This document shows positions 24,133 through 32,547 of a stretch of DNA of 64,000 nt, piece by piece; position 1 is the first letter of the stretch; each line of letters begins with the position of its first letter. The notes beneath the pieces are model-generated. The model did no database searches. It was given only the letters and a program-made list of their open reading frames with translations, and was not told the DNA's origin. This stretch comes from Gordonibacter massiliensis (ex Traore et al. 2017) (GTDB lineage: Bacteria > Actinomycetota > Coriobacteriia > Coriobacteriales > Eggerthellaceae). The DNA lies in contig LT827128.1 in assembly GCA_900170005.1 (NCBI GenBank), positions 3,840,168 to 3,904,167 of the forward strand, in the 5' to 3' direction. The translations under genes and the position numbers were made by a program.

Positions 24133-25593
24133 ATGAACATCGATTACGCGCTGCTCACGGACCTGTACCAGATCACCATGGCGCAGGGCTACTGGGAAAG
24201 CGGGAAGGGCGCCACGCAGGCGTGCTTCCACATGTACTTCCGCGACTACCCGTTCAAGGGCGGCTACGCCGTGGCCTGCGGCACGGCGCAACTGGCCGAG
24301 CTGGTGGAGGGCTTTGCGTTTTCGGAGGAGGACCGCGCCTACCTGGCTTCGCTCGACGCCCCCGGCGGCGGCAAGCTGTTCAAGCCGGCCTTCCTGGACT
24401 TCTTGGCCGACTACCGCCTGTCCGTGGACATCGACGCCGTGCCCGAGGGCACCGTGGTGTTCCCGCACGAGCCGCTCGTGCGCGTAACGGGCCCCATCAT
24501 GGACTGCCAGCTCATCGAGACGGCCCTTCTGAACTGCGTGAACTTCGAAACGCTCATCGCCACGAAGGCGGCGCGCGTGTGCCAGGCGGCCCAGGCCCCC
24601 GTGGCGGAGTTCGGCCTGCGCCGCGCCCAAGGGGCGGCGGGCGGCATCTGGGCGAGCCGCGCGGCCGTCGTGGGCGGCTGCTCGTCCACCTCCAACGTGC
24701 TGGCGGGCAAGCTGTTCGGCATCCCCGTGTCAGGCACGCACGCGCACTCGTGGGTCATGTCGTTCCCCGACGAGCTCTCCGCCTTCCGCGCCTACGCCGA
24801 GGCGTTCCCGAAGAACTGCATCCTGCTCGTGGACACCTACGACGTGGAGCAGGGCGTGAGAAACGCCATCACGGTGGGGCTCGAGATGCGCGAGCGCGGC
24901 GAGAGGCTCACCGGCATCCGCATCGACTCGGGCGACCTGGCGTGGCTCGCGAAGATGGCGCGGCGCATGCTGGACGAGGCGGGGCTTGACGACTGCGGCA
25001 TCGTGCTGTCCAACGATCTGGACGAGTTCACCATCCAGTCCATCCGCGACGAGGGGGCGCAGGTTATGTCGTGGGGCGTGGGCACGAAGCTGGCCTGCGC
25101 CTTCGACCAGCCCACCCTGGGCGGCGTGTACAAGCTGTCGGCCACGCGCGAGCCGGGCGACAAGGAGTGGATCGACCGGTTGAAGATTTCGGAGTCCATC
25201 GGCAAGCTCACCACGCCGGGGGTGCTGGACGTGCGGCGCTACTTCTACTGCGACAGCGGGCGCTTGGCCGGCGACATGGTGTTCGACGTGAACGCGCCGG
25301 GCGACGGGAGGCGCGAGCTCATCGTGGACCCCTCCGACGACCTGCGGCAGAAGAACCTCGCTGGGTTGTGCTCCGAGACGCTGCTCAAGCCGCTCGCGCG
25401 CGACGGCAGCGTGGTGCTCGACGCCTCCGGCCGCGACGCGCTGGCCGCGCGCGAGCGGGCGCGGACGGGGCTCGCCCTGCTCGACGAGAGCCAGAAGCGT
25501 ATGCTGAACCCGCACACCTACCCCGTCGGCCTCGAATATGGTCTTTTTGAGCGCCGCCGCGAATTGGTTGCCCGCATGCGCGGCATCGCGTAG
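24133..25593 (+). CDS. pncB: Nicotinate phosphoribosyltransferase
   Basis: The 486-residue enzyme joins nicotinate to PRPP for NAD salvage. Family marks: ALLTDLYQITMAQGYWESG at the N-terminus, RVTGPIMDCQLIETALLN, FGLRRAQGAAGGIWASRAAV, VSGTHAHSWVMSF with the catalytic-region His, LLVDTYDVEQGV, IRIDSGDLAWLAK and SWGVGTKL. Start ATG 24133 follows GGGAGGA by 4 bases. With nadK at 53498 it belongs to NAD(P) metabolism. The gene stands between the repeat block and two degV genes on the same strand. Confidence 0.95.
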   Translation: MNIDYALLTDLYQITMAQGYWESGKGATQACFHMYFRDYPFKGGYAVACGTAQLAELVEGFAFSEEDRAYLASLDAPGGGKLFKPAFLDFLADYRLSVDIDAVPEGTVVFPHEPLVRVTGPIMDCQLIETALLNCVNFETLIATKAARVCQAAQAPVAEFGLRRAQGAAGGIWASRAAVVGGCSSTSNVLAGKLFGIPVSGTHAHSWVMSFPDELSAFRAYAEAFPKNCILLVDTYDVEQGVRNAITVGLEMRERGERLTGIRIDSGDLAWLAKMARRMLDEAGLDDCGIVLSNDLDEFTIQSIRDEGAQVMSWGVGTKLACAFDQPTLGGVYKLSATREPGDKEWIDRLKISESIGKLTTPGVLDVRRYFYCDSGRLAGDMVFDVNAPGDGRRELIVDPSDDLRQKNLAGLCSETLLKPLARDGSVVLDASGRDALAARERARTGLALLDESQKRMLNPHTYPVGLEYGLFERRRELVARMRGIA

Positions 25594-25650
25594 TTTAATG
25601 TGGTTACGGTTAGCTTGCGCTCCCTGCGCCTAAGCCCAAGGTAAGGTGCC

Positions 25651-26553
25651 ATGATCAAGATACTCACCGATTCGGTAGCGTCCATTCCCGCCGACGTGGC
25701 GCGAAAGGCCGGTATCGACATCGTAACGCTGTACGTGAACCGCGACGGCCGGGAACTCGCCGACGCGGACATAGACCTGGACGCGTTCTACGCCGACATC
25801 TACGACATGGTGGACGACATCCCCACGTCGAGCCAGCCCTCGCAGCACACGCTGGAGTCGGTGTTCGAGCAGGCCGCGCAGGCCGGCGACGAGGTGTTGG
25901 GCATCTTCATCTCCACGGGGCTCTCGGGTGCCTACGAGGGCGCGGTGCGCGCCGCGCGCGCCGTGAAGGCCCGCAACATCGGCTTCTCCTACGCGTTGGT
26001 GGATTCCAGCTCGTGCGGCTACGACGAGGCGTGGCCGGTGTTCGACGCCGTCGCCGCGCGCGACGCCGGGCAGGACTTGGAAAGCTGCACGCGGGCCGCG
26101 CTCAAGGGCATCGAGTCCACGCGCTTTCTGTTCACGCCCGAGACGCTCACGTTCTTGCAGAAGGGCGGCCGCATCGGGGGCGCCGCGGCGCTGCTGGGCA
26201 ACCTCATACAGCTGTCGCCCGTGCTCACCGTGTCCGACGGGGAGGCAACGACGCTCGCGAAGGTGCGCACGCGCAAGAAGGCGCTGGAGAAGATCGTGGC
26301 CACGTTCAAAGACGATGTGGAGCGCCACGGCCTGAAGAACATGGTCGTGCACTACATCGGCGACAAGGCGCCCGCCGTGCAATGGGCCCGCGACGTGGTG
26401 GAGCCGCTGGTCGGGCGCACCGTGCAGGTGCTGCCCGTGAGCCCGGTCATCGGCCTGCACGTGGGTCCGGCCGTGGGCATCGCCTACGAGTGCGCCAGCG
26501 CCCTTGCCGGCAAGCTCACGAAGCCGGTGCGCTCGCGCCTGTGCACGTCGTGA
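25651..26553 (+). CDS. DegV family fatty-acid-binding protein 1
   Basis: 300 residues. DegV proteins bind a fatty acid and, in Firmicutes, serve as FakB partners that present it to the kinase FakA. Marks: MIKILTDSVASIPADVARK, IPTSSQPSQHTLESVF, ISTGLSGAYEGAVRAA, LVDSSSCGYDEAW, TFLQKGGRIGG and PVIGLHVGPAVGIAY. No fakA gene is in this window. It is followed 60 bases later by a second, diverged degV. Start ATG 25651 after AAGGTGCC is acceptable; the ribosome site is weak. Confidence 0.9.
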   Translation: MIKILTDSVASIPADVARKAGIDIVTLYVNRDGRELADADIDLDAFYADIYDMVDDIPTSSQPSQHTLESVFEQAAQAGDEVLGIFISTGLSGAYEGAVRAARAVKARNIGFSYALVDSSSCGYDEAWPVFDAVAARDAGQDLESCTRAALKGIESTRFLFTPETLTFLQKGGRIGGAAALLGNLIQLSPVLTVSDGEATTLAKVRTRKKALEKIVATFKDDVERHGLKNMVVHYIGDKAPAVQWARDVVEPLVGRTVQVLPVSPVIGLHVGPAVGIAYECASALAGKLTKPVRSRLCTS

Positions 26554-26612
26554 GCGCGCCCGCGAGGCGCGAGCAGACCGACCGCGTACTTCCGAAGGAG
26601 ACTGACGACCCC

Positions 26613-27539
26613 ATGCCGCATTCCTGCAACCTCATCATCGACTCGTGCTGCGACTTGCCGTTCGAGGTGGTGGATCGCGACGGGGTGGAGCTCATCGAGT
26701 TCCCCTACGTCATGAGCGACGGCGAGCATGCCGACGACCTGTACCGCGCCACGTCGGCGCACGACTTCTACCAGGCCATGCGCGACGGCGAGGAGCCCAC
26801 GACGGCGCAGGTTCCCGTGCCGGTGTTCCGCGCGGCCTTCGAGCGCGCGGTGGAAAGCGGCGTGCCCACCGTGTACCTGAGCTTCTCCAGCGGGCTGTCC
26901 GGCAGCTTCGACGCGGCCGTGCTCGTGCGCGAGCAGATCATGGCCGAGCACCCCGATGCGGAGCTGTACCTGGTGGACACGCGCTTGGCGTCGGTGGCCG
27001 AGGGGCTGCTGGTGTACGAGGCGCTGCGCCAGCGCGACAAGGGGCTTTCGGCCCGGGAGCTGGCGAAGTGGGCCGAAGAGGCGCGCTTCTTCGTGGACGC
27101 CGAGTTCATGGTGGAGGATCTGGAATCGCTGCGTCGCGGCGGGCGCATTCCCGGTTCGGTGGCCTACGCGGGCTCGAAGCTCGACGTGAAGCCCATGCTC
27201 ACCATCGGGTTGGACGGCAAGCTGTCGCTGGCCGGCGTGGCGCGCGGGCGCAAGAAGGGCGTGAAGCAGCTGGCGGAATACTACCAGAAGCGCGTGGCGG
27301 AGACCCATCCCGGCCAGTGCGTGGTGGTGGCGACGGCCGACTGCCCGAAGGACGCGGAGCGCCTGAAAGAGGCGCTGTCGAAGATAGACGATTCCATCCT
27401 GTTTCTTGAGAGCAGCGTGGGCCCTGTGATAGGCTCGCATGTGGGCCCCGGCATGATAGCCTTGGTGTTCTGGGGCAACGACAAGCGCGAGGACATGTCG
27501 GTGGCCGACCGCATAGCCCGCAAGGTCAAGCAGGGATAG
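26613..27539 (+). CDS. DegV family fatty-acid-binding protein 2
   Basis: 308 residues, a paralogue of the preceding gene. Marks: CNLIIDSCCDLPFEVVDRDG, EPTTAQVPVPVFRAAFE, SFSSGLSGSFDAAVLVRE, LVDTRLASVAEGLLVYEA, ESLRRGGRIPGSVAYAG and PVIGSHVGPGMIALVFWG. GAAGGAG lies upstream of ATG 26613. The two copies differ widely in sequence, so they probably bind different fatty acids or serve different partners. Same strand and close spacing suggest one transcript from pncB or from the first degV. Confidence 0.9.
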   Translation: MPHSCNLIIDSCCDLPFEVVDRDGVELIEFPYVMSDGEHADDLYRATSAHDFYQAMRDGEEPTTAQVPVPVFRAAFERAVESGVPTVYLSFSSGLSGSFDAAVLVREQIMAEHPDAELYLVDTRLASVAEGLLVYEALRQRDKGLSARELAKWAEEARFFVDAEFMVEDLESLRRGGRIPGSVAYAGSKLDVKPMLTIGLDGKLSLAGVARGRKKGVKQLAEYYQKRVAETHPGQCVVVATADCPKDAERLKEALSKIDDSILFLESSVGPVIGSHVGPGMIALVFWGNDKREDMSVADRIARKVKQG

Positions 27540-27603
27540 GCGCGCCGCACGGCGCAGACGACGCAACGATACGATTACGAGCGCCCGGAAAGGGGCCATG
27601 TTC

Positions 27604-28572
27604 ATGGACAAGCGGTATGCATACATCGGAAACGACGCCGTCGGCGCGATAGTTCGGGAGCGCTTGGGCGAGGCGGGTTACGCGCGCACGGACGACGTGG
27701 CGAGCGCTGCGGTCGTCGTGACGTACTGCACGTCGCAGACCGCGCTCGAGGACGCGTACTTCGACGAGGAGGGCGTCGTGCAGGCGGCGCGGCCGCACAC
27801 GATGCTCGTGGACCTGTCGGCGTCCACGCCCAGCTTCGCGCGCGAGTTGAACGCCGTTGCCGTCGTGAGCGATCTGGCGGCCGTCGAGGCGCCGCTCGTG
27901 GTGGCCGATCCGGTGTCCTCCGACGCGCTCGGCCGGGACAACCTCATGTGCCTCGTGGGCGGTGAGGAGGACGACGTCGCGGCCGCGCTGCCCGTGCTCG
28001 AGGCGCTGGCGGGTACCGTGCAGGAAACGGGCGGGTCGGGCTCGGCCCAGCTGGCACGCGCCGCCTACACGCTGCAGACCGCGGCGCAGATCATGTCGGC
28101 CATCGAGGCCGACGCGCTCTACCGGGCCATCCAGCGCTCGGCGAACTCGTTCGGCTCGTCGTTCGGGCGCGCCGGTGCCACGACGCCCGAGGCCGAGCAG
28201 GTTCTGTCCGCGGTGAACGAGGGGCGCTTCGACGGCGCCTACACGGTGGAGATGCTCATGGCCGAGCTCTCGGCCGCGCTCATGGCGGCCGACGACGTGG
28301 ACCTCATCCTGCCGCAGGCCGAGGCGTGCATGCACCTGCTGGAGCTGTTGGCCGTGATCGGCGGCGCCGACAAGGCGCCCTCCGCGCTGGCCCTGGTGTA
28401 CGGCGAGGAGGCGGCCTGCGCGGAGAACGGCCTTGACTGGACGCGCGCCGAGCAGGCGTACGGCCCCCAGGACGAGGACGACGAGTACGGCTTCGACGAA
28501 GGGTTCGACGACGGCTGCGGCCACGACCACGGCGACTATCCCTCCGGTTTCGGCGCGTACTCGGCGAACTAA
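27604..28572 (+). CDS. 6-phosphogluconate/3-hydroxyisobutyrate dehydrogenase-like protein, unusual
   Basis: 322 residues with the two-domain plan of the beta-hydroxyacid dehydrogenases: an N-terminal Rossmann-like part (RYAYIGNDAVGAIVRERL), LVDLSASTPSFAREL, VVADPVSSDALGRDNLMCLV, then a helical domain (GSAQLARAAYTLQTAAQIMS, ALYRAIQRSANSFGSS). The glycine motif is degenerate (YIGNDAVG) and the usual catalytic Lys is not evident, so activity is doubtful. The C-terminus is Asp/Gly/His-rich (DEDDEYGFDEGFDDGCGHDH), possibly metal-binding. ATG 27604 has AAAGGGG 8 bases upstream; ATG 27598 is too close to it. Confidence 0.65.
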   Translation: MDKRYAYIGNDAVGAIVRERLGEAGYARTDDVASAAVVVTYCTSQTALEDAYFDEEGVVQAARPHTMLVDLSASTPSFARELNAVAVVSDLAAVEAPLVVADPVSSDALGRDNLMCLVGGEEDDVAAALPVLEALAGTVQETGGSGSAQLARAAYTLQTAAQIMSAIEADALYRAIQRSANSFGSSFGRAGATTPEAEQVLSAVNEGRFDGAYTVEMLMAELSAALMAADDVDLILPQAEACMHLLELLAVIGGADKAPSALALVYGEEAACAENGLDWTRAEQAYGPQDEDDEYGFDEGFDDGCGHDHGDYPSGFGAYSAN

Positions 28573-28664
28573 GCTCGCAGGGGCGAACGGGACACCTTCC
28601 GGCTAGCTCGGCCGGGTTGTCTGCGAGCCGTTCCCTCCGTCGGCCTCTTTCTGCGGGTTGCCCC

Positions 28665-28704
28665 GTAGGGGCGCTCTCCAGAGCGCCCGCTCGCGCGAAG
28701 CGCG
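28665..28704. repeat. GGGCGCTCT palindromic repeat, copy 1
   Basis: GTAGGGGCGCTCTCCAGAGC then GCCC forms a short hairpin. Related copies occur at 30125-30160 (inverted) and 62690-62728. Confidence 0.65.
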
Positions 28705-28792
28705 AGAACGCGACCCCCGGTTGCTTTTCCGGCTTGCGCAAAAACGGGGCCGCATAAAAAGCCGTCGAACCGCGCGTTCTCGCAACCGCATC

Positions 28793-28874
28793 GGAGGGCA
28801 AGGGCTCTGCCCTTGCCGTCGACCTGCGAAAACGTTCCTTGTTGAGCGGCAAGGGCAGAGCCCTTGCCCTCCGA
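28793..28874. repeat. Perfect 27-bp inverted repeat
   Basis: Arms 28793-28819 and 28848-28874 are exact complements (CGGAGGGCAAGGGCTCTGCC on the left) around a 28-base loop. It lies between the dehydrogenase-like gene and the PflX-like gene. No T-tract follows, so it is a repeat element more than a terminator. Confidence 0.8.
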
Positions 28875-28964
28875 AGAGGGATCCAACGGCGCTTTCGATA
28901 CGATCCTCTCGGCCAACCGGCCGGATTGTCCGGGACGGCTTTGCATGAGGAAGGACGGAGTTTC

Positions 28965-29918
28965 ATGAACGACCTGCTGCCTGCTTCCTGCGACCTGTGC
29001 CCGCGCGCGTGCGGGGCGAATCGGGCGGCGGGGAAGCGCGGGACGTGCGGGGCGGACGATTCGCTCGTGGTGGCGCGCGCGGCGCTGCATTTCTGGGAGG
29101 AGCCCCCCATCAGCGGCGCGCGCGGCAGCGGCACCGTGTTCTTCGCCCATTGCCCGCTCAAGTGCTGCTACTGCCAGAATGCCGTGATAGCCGCCGGCGA
29201 GGCGGGGCGCGCCGTGAGCGTCGAGCGGCTCGCGGAGATATGCCTGGAGCTCCAAGCGCAGGGCGCGCTCAACGTGAACTTCGTCACGCCAACGCACTAC
29301 GCGCCGCAGGCGCGCGCCGCCGTGGGCATCGCCCGCGAACGCGGCCTTGTGCTGCCGGTGGTGTGGAACACCTCGGGCTACGAGACGGTGGCCGCCGTGC
29401 GCGCCAACGCGGACGCGGTGGACGCGTACCTCACCGACTTCAAGTACGCCGACGCCGCGCTGGCGGCGCGCTACTCGCATGCGCCGGACTACCCGGACGT
29501 CGCCCTCGCGGCCCTCGACGAGATGGTGCGGAGCACGGGTCCCGTGGCGTTCGACGAGGTGGACGACGAGCCGCGCCTCGTGCGCGGCACGGTGGTGCGC
29601 CACCTCATGCTGCCGGACGCGTTGGAGGACTCGAAGCGCGTCGTGCGGCTGGTGCACGAGCGCTACGGAGCCGACGTGCGGTTGTCGCTCATGAACCAGT
29701 ACACGCCCGTGCTGGCCGACGCGGCCGCCTTGGGCGACAAGCGCGCCCGCGCGGCGTTGCGCCGCTGTCCCGAGTTGGCGCGCCGCGTGCCCGACGGCGA
29801 TTACGAGCGCCTGCTCGACTACGCCGACGAACTGGGCGTGGAGGACTACTTCTGGCAAGAGGGCGGCGCCGCCGAGGAGAGCTTCATCCCTCCGTTCGAC
29901 CTCACGGGAGTCCTGTAG
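28965..29918 (+). CDS. PflX-like radical SAM protein
   Basis: 317 residues of the COG1313 (PflX) type, related to pyruvate-formate-lyase activating enzymes. N-terminal Cys motif CDLCPRACGANRAAGKRGTC, then FWEEPPISGARGSGTVFFAH, and the radical SAM cluster motif CPLKCCYCQN (C-x3-C-x2-C). FVTPTHYAPQ and LPVVWNTSGYET are family segments. It cleaves S-adenosylmethionine to make a radical; the target is unknown in this family. GGACGGAG precedes ATG 28965. Flanked by repeats on both sides, likely monocistronic. Confidence 0.9.
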   Translation: MNDLLPASCDLCPRACGANRAAGKRGTCGADDSLVVARAALHFWEEPPISGARGSGTVFFAHCPLKCCYCQNAVIAAGEAGRAVSVERLAEICLELQAQGALNVNFVTPTHYAPQARAAVGIARERGLVLPVVWNTSGYETVAAVRANADAVDAYLTDFKYADAALAARYSHAPDYPDVALAALDEMVRSTGPVAFDEVDDEPRLVRGTVVRHLMLPDALEDSKRVVRLVHERYGADVRLSLMNQYTPVLADAAALGDKRARAALRRCPELARRVPDGDYERLLDYADELGVEDYFWQEGGAAEESFIPPFDLTGVL

Positions 29919-30197
29919 GTTCCGCGGGTTGCGGGTTCCGGCGGCCTGCCGGCCGCCGGAACTGCTCGACGCTGCGGCCCGTCCTCGCACCCGACCTCGC
30001 GGCGATCGCGCGGACTCGCGTACCGAAGTACGCTTCGCCCGCGCGATCCCCACGATCTCGGGCACCAGGGCGGCCCTCGCTGACTTGCTACGCCGACCTG
30101 GGCGGCTGTTTTCGCGCTTCGCGCGAACGGGCGCGCTGGAGAGCGCCCCTACGACAACCTGAATGGCCGTTTTCGCGCTTCTCGCGGGTTCGCCCTC
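29919..30197. other. Intergenic region with several hairpins
   Basis: GGTTCCGGCGGCC pairs with GGCCGCCGGAAC (29933-29961). An imperfect palindrome centred on CGCGTACCGAAGTACGC lies near 30015-30031. A GGGCGCGCTGGAGAGCGCCC repeat copy is at 30129-30148. No gene is seen. The region lies between convergent genes. Confidence 0.5.
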
Positions 30198-31328
30198 CTA
30201 CACCGTGATCAGCTCGTACTCGCGCGTTCCCAGGCCTATCTTCTCGGCGTGCTCCAGGCAGGTGCGCCATTCCGATTCGGGGGTGGAGTTCGTGAAGTGG
30301 TCGCCAGCGGCTTGGAAACCGGGGCTGGTCAGGTTGTCGGAGAGCTTGCTGCCGGGCAGGGGGGAGGCGGCCAGGCAGGCGTCGACGCACGCCTGGTCGA
30401 GGGCGAGCGGGTCGACGGAGGCGAACATGCCCAGGTTCGGCAGGATGGGCGCGTCGTTCTCGGCGTGGCAGTCGCAGTGGGGCGACACGTCCACCACGAG
30501 CGACACGTGGAACTGCGGGCGCCCGTCCACGACGGCCTTCGCGTACTCGGCCATGCGGCGGTTGAGGTCGGCGTTGGCGGCGTCCTGCGCGAAGCCGATG
30601 GCGTCGAAGTTGCAGGCGCCCAGGCAGCGCCCGCAGCCCACGCAGTGCGCGGCGTCCACGGTCATCTTGCGCGCGGCCTCGTCGAACACCAGGCCGCCGT
30701 TCGCGCACTGGGGAAGGCACTTCTTGCAGCCGCGGCACTTCTCCGCGTCGATCGTGGGCCGGCCGTTGCTGTGCTGCTCGGTCTTGCCGGCGCGCGAGCC
30801 GCAGCCCATGCCGATGTTCTTGATGGCGCCGCCGAACCCGGTGAGCTCGTGGCCCTTGAAGTGCGTGAGGCTGATGAACGCGTCGGCGTCCATGACGGCG
30901 TGGCCGATCTTCGCCGCCTTCACGTACTCGCCGCCCGCCACCGGCACCTCCACGTCGTCGGTGCCCTTCAGGCCGTCGCCGATGAGGATGGGGCAGCCCG
31001 CAGTGAGCGGCGTGAAGCCGTTCTGCCACGCGCACTCCAAATGCTCCAGCGCGTTCTTGCGGCTGCCGGGGTACATGGTGTTGCAGTCGGTGAGGAACGG
31101 CTTGCCGCCCAGCTCCTTCACCACGTCCACGACGGCGCGCGCGTAGTTCGGGCGCAGGTAGCTGATGTTGCCCAACTCGCCGAAGTGCAGCTTGACGGCC
31201 ACGAACTTGCCGTCGAGGTCCAAATCGGCGATGCCCGCGCGCTTGATGAGCTTCTTCAGCTTCGTGGGCAGCCCGTCGCCGAACGCCTCGGTGCGGAAGT
31301 CCGTGAAGTACACCTTTGCCGGTTCCAT
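30198..31328 (-). CDS. DUF362 / 4Fe-4S ferredoxin-domain protein
   Basis: 376 residues. The N-terminal and middle parts are DUF362 (COG2768): VYFTDFRTEAFGDGLPTKL, GKFVAVKLHFGELGNISYLR, LTDCNTMYPGSRKNALEH, ISLTHFKGHELTGFGGAIKN. Two ferredoxin motifs follow, CRGCKKCLPQC and CVGCGRCLGAC. A cytosolic electron-transfer role is likely; the reaction is unknown. AAGGAGG lies 9 bases before ATG 31328. An in-frame upstream extension exists but has no ribosome site. Nothing else is co-transcribed with certainty. Confidence 0.88.
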   Translation of the reverse strand: MEPAKVYFTDFRTEAFGDGLPTKLKKLIKRAGIADLDLDGKFVAVKLHFGELGNISYLRPNYARAVVDVVKELGGKPFLTDCNTMYPGSRKNALEHLECAWQNGFTPLTAGCPILIGDGLKGTDDVEVPVAGGEYVKAAKIGHAVMDADAFISLTHFKGHELTGFGGAIKNIGMGCGSRAGKTEQHSNGRPTIDAEKCRGCKKCLPQCANGGLVFDEAARKMTVDAAHCVGCGRCLGACNFDAIGFAQDAANADLNRRMAEYAKAVVDGRPQFHVSLVVDVSPHCDCHAENDAPILPNLGMFASVDPLALDQACVDACLAASPLPGSKLSDNLTSPGFQAAGDHFTNSTPESEWRTCLEHAEKIGLGTREYELITV

Positions 31329-31608
31329 GATGGAAGCCTCCTTCTCCGCCGCCCGCGCGGCGCTCTCGCCTGCGTTGCCCTTCCCGCTATGATAACGGCT
31401 CGAACGCACCCCAGGCCGAGAGAATTGTGAAATACGGACGCCTTCCGACGCGCTCGCCCGGAGCGGTGGGGGGTCTCGCGGGTCCTTCGGCTTCCGGCCT
31501 TCGCCGCGCGTGCGGGTGCGAAAGCGGACGGGGTGGAAGTTTTCGCGCATAAGCCGGCTCAGCCGCGCCAGAGGCACTCGGCGGGCGGCGGCGTCGGGCT
31601 GAACGCGG

Positions 31609-32547
31609 CTACCCGCGCCAGAGGCGCTCGGCGGGCGCGCCCTCGCCGCGAGCGAGCTCGGCGCCGGGCAGGTCCTCGTGCATCTCCAGGATGTTCTTCC
31701 ACAGGCGCTTGGGCATGAACTGGCGACGCAGCTCGGGGTTGTAGCGCGCCTCCACGGCCACGGTGCGGTAGAAGCGCTTCCAAGCGGCCTGCATAAGCCG
31801 CTCGTCGGCGGCGCGGTCGGGCACGTTCAGCTCGTCGGTGCGCACGAGGTACCAGTCGCGCCCCTCGTACACGCCCGCCAGGCGGTGCACCTCGTCGTAG
31901 ATGATGAACGGCTGCGTGTTGAAGCGCCCGGCGAACCAATCCATGAGCAGGGGCACCACGGAGGCGGAGGGGTTGCAGCGCGCGAGCCACACGCCGTTCT
32001 CCAAATGCTCGAAGCGCAGGAACTGCACCATGTGGTGGCGTTCGTTGCCCACGGCGCGCACCAGGCGGTGCAGGGGCTCCACGGCGGGGTGGGCGAGGTC
32101 GTTGAGCACGCTTTTGCTCGCCTTGCCCGAGCACCCGATGGCGTCGGTGGGGCGGCTCGACCCCATGGGGCCGCTGCACGAGCCGCGTTTGCGGCACCCG
32201 GAGCAGTCGTGCGGACGGTTGGCCGCCATGGCGTAGCGCACGAAGCGGTACACGACGGTGCCCGCGTCAGGATCGTCGGAGAGCGAGGCGCGCATGACGG
32301 CGTCGTAGGCCGCGGCTCCGCAGGCCCGCTTGATGCCGCGCTGCACGCGCACGGCGCGCTCCACGTCCGTCTCGACGAAGCGCACCGTCTGCCCCAGGCG
32401 CGGCTGGAGGATCGCCTCCGGAGCGACGTCCTGCGGGTCCTCGCGACGGGCATACGCCTCGAACACGGCCGAGAGCAGGCCTTCCAGCGATCCGTCGTAG
32501 GCGTAGGCCACGTCGGAAAGCGGCTCTTCAGGCGCGACGCCGCTCAT
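31609..32547 (-). CDS. DNA-metabolism protein paired with radical SAM enzyme (DUF4130/TIGR03915-like)
   Basis: 312 residues, recognised as the partner protein always found with the TIGR03916 radical SAM enzyme. Marks: YAYDGSLEGLLSAVFEAY at the N-terminus, HRLVRAVGNERHHMVQFLRF, DWFAGRFNTQPFIIYDEVHR, WYLVRTD and the C-terminal PELRRQFMPKRLWKNILEM. An insertion with Cys residues (CSGCRKRGSCSG) is seen in the middle. Its start overlaps the radical SAM stop as ATGA, so the two are translated together. The role in DNA repair or modification is inferred by the family and by the SOS-type promoter upstream. Confidence 0.88.
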   Translation of the reverse strand: MSGVAPEEPLSDVAYAYDGSLEGLLSAVFEAYARREDPQDVAPEAILQPRLGQTVRFVETDVERAVRVQRGIKRACGAAAYDAVMRASLSDDPDAGTVVYRFVRYAMAANRPHDCSGCRKRGSCSGPMGSSRPTDAIGCSGKASKSVLNDLAHPAVEPLHRLVRAVGNERHHMVQFLRFEHLENGVWLARCNPSASVVPLLMDWFAGRFNTQPFIIYDEVHRLAGVYEGRDWYLVRTDELNVPDRAADERLMQAAWKRFYRTVAVEARYNPELRRQFMPKRLWKNILEMHEDLPGAELARGEGAPAERLWRG

